From NCBI GenBank assembly GCA_017958245.1, contig JAGDDC010000313.1:1-6165 (forward strand): a stretch of 6,165 nt of DNA, given 5' to 3'. The notes below the pieces were generated by a model. The model saw only the letters and a program-made list of their open reading frames with translations, was not told where the DNA came from and made no database searches. Made by a program: the position numbers and the translations under genes. Every line of letters begins with the position of its first letter. Within the stretch, counting starts at the first letter, position 1. The stretch comes from Lachnospiraceae bacterium (GTDB lineage Bacteria > Bacillota_A > Clostridia > Lachnospirales > Lachnospiraceae). This document shows positions 5,536-6,165 of this stretch, one piece after another.

Positions 5536-5723
5536 AAGTAAGCTTTTGTTTTATTCTCTTTTTGTATTCTCACTTTATATATCGAATGATATGGTAGGGG
5601 ACTTAACCCTTTTGGATACATTTTTTTTAAAAATAATGAGTTTTTTATGATTTTGTAATCGTGAACATGCAAATGCCCTATTTATGCGGTTTTTGGAATT
5701 GGGGAAAAACGGGAGTACACACT

Positions 5724-5751
5724 TGGATATATTACCCGGAAATGATATACT
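5724..5751 (+). promoter_or_regulatory. Promoter of the alcohol dehydrogenase gene
   Basis: TTGGAT (5724-5729) and TATACT (5746-5751) are 16 bases apart, and TG at 5743-5744 gives an extended -10. Both hexamers match consensus at four or five of six positions. Transcription would begin near 5758, leaving a leader of about 73 bases. Confidence 0.6.
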
Positions 5752-5770
5752 TGAAATACGCTTATAAAGT

Positions 5771-5796
5771 ACCGGTGCGGGCCCGGTCATTTGACC
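5771..5796 (+). promoter_or_regulatory. Overlapping inverted repeats in the alcohol dehydrogenase leader
   Basis: ACCGG (5771-5775) can pair with CCGGT (5783-5787), and GGTCA (5785-5789) forms a perfect dyad with TGACC (5792-5796). The two structures share GGT at 5785-5787 and so exclude each other. The second dyad, downstream of the predicted start site, could instead be an operator for a redox or aldehyde-responsive repressor. No known riboswitch was recognised. Confidence 0.35.
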
Positions 5797-5830
5797 ATAT
5801 GCCCTGTTATATAAAGAAAGGAGACAACCC

Positions 5831-6165
5831 ATGAACAACTTTACGTTTTACTCACCGACTTTCTTCTCTTTCGGTAAGGACGCTGAAAAGGACACGGGGG
5901 CGCTCGTAAAGCGCTTCGGAGGCAGCAGGGTACTGATCCATTACGGCGGGGGCAGCGTTGTGCGCTCTGGGCTCCTCGACAGGGTGAAAAGCTCACTTGA
6001 AAAGGAAGGCCTGCCTTACTTTGAGCTCGGCGGCGTAAAGCCCAATCCCAGGAGCGGGCTTGTGTACGAGGGCATCGAGCTGTGCAGGAAGGAGAAGATA
6101 GACTTTGTGCTCGCAGTGGGCGGCGGAAGCGTGATCGACTCGTCGAAGGCGATCGCGGCCGGCAC
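5831..6165 (+). CDS. Iron-containing alcohol dehydrogenase, butanol-dehydrogenase type (3' end outside window)
   Basis: Reduces aldehydes to alcohols with NAD(P)H in the cytoplasm, a fermentation end step or aldehyde detoxification. ATG 5831 is preceded by AAAGGAG (5817-5823) at seven bases. The 111 visible residues match the N-terminal nucleotide-binding domain of the family: NFTFYSPTFFSFGKD at the start, HYGGGSVVRSG (37-47), ELGGVKPNPRSGLV (65-78), and AVGGGSVIDSSKAIAAG (95-111) with the GGGSxxD dinucleotide-binding loop. This is close to the BdhA/YqhD subgroup rather than the AdhE or FucO type. Family members are about 385-400 residues, so roughly a quarter is present. The Asp/His metal ligands lie beyond the edge and cannot be checked. 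NADH versus NADPH preference cannot be judged here. Confidence 0.93.
   Translation, partial: MNNFTFYSPTFFSFGKDAEKDTGALVKRFGGSRVLIHYGGGSVVRSGLLDRVKSSLEKEGLPYFELGGVKPNPRSGLVYEGIELCRKEKIDFVLAVGGGSVIDSSKAIAAG

Larger units (their letters stand above)
5523..5830. other. Divergent AT-rich intergenic region
   Basis: This 308-base stretch separates the leftward LPQTG gene from the rightward alcohol dehydrogenase. No gene or recognised RNA was seen. It contains a weak TATATA -10 candidate for the leftward gene (5576-5581, reverse strand, about 54 bases before its start), T-rich tracts at 5621-5654, a short inverted repeat GTTTTT/AAAAAC (5689-5694 and 5705-5710), the rightward promoter at 5724-5751 and a structured leader at 5771-5796. 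Confidence 0.6.

Noticed and set aside
5523..5672. Longer N-terminus for the LPQTG protein
   Set aside because: It would bury the signal peptide behind 50 residues; GGAGG and signal-peptide structure both support ATG 5522.

Overview
The window looks like a chromosomal segment from a Gram-positive anaerobe of the class Clostridia, probably Lachnospiraceae-like. The evidence is strong GGAGG-type ribosome binding sites, an LPxTG sortase-anchored surface protein, a butanol-dehydrogenase-type iron alcohol dehydrogenase, and a macro-domain protein with a C-terminal domain that I know mainly from Clostridia. The genus cannot be fixed from this sequence. No rRNA, tRNA, insertion sequence or CRISPR array was seen.

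Left end (1-627): the 3' part of an unrecognised, probably extracellular protein gene runs directly into the 3' half of an HD-GYP (cyclic-di-GMP phosphodiesterase type) gene. Neither gene is whole at the join near 225-240, and the HD-GYP remnant also has a one-base frameshift. An intrinsic terminator closes this block.

Centre (about 690-4011, all rightward): a MutT-like Nudix hydrolase gene with an in-frame amber codon just before its Nudix box; an intact macro-domain protein with a tandem-repeat linker and a C-terminal helix-turn-helix-like domain; an alpha/beta-hydrolase (esterase-like) gene broken by a one-base deletion right after its nucleophile motif; and an intact single-domain von Willebrand factor A (VWA) protein with a complete metal-binding MIDAS site. 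Spacing suggests Nudix and macro are cotranscribed. A strong hairpin separates macro from the esterase, and the VWA gene may have its own promoter. A plausible theme is ADP-ribose or nucleotide-linked stress handling, but this is inference. Three single-base-type lesions in four genes mean either real decay or sequencing error.

Right part (4036-6165): the VWA gene and a leftward gene for a large Glu/Val/Pro/Thr-rich LPQTG wall protein converge on one shared bidirectional terminator. Upstream of that gene, a 308-base divergent AT-rich region carries a weak leftward promoter and a good rightward extended -10 promoter, the latter followed by a leader with overlapping inverted repeats. It drives an iron-containing alcohol dehydrogenase that runs off the right edge.

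Nothing here is clearly a new defence or mobile system. The most notable points are the fused gene fragments at the left end, the repeated pattern of single lesions, the repeat-bearing macro/HTH protein with an altered active-site asparagine, and the surface protein with three internal ATG(A/S)A motifs in its acidic stalk.
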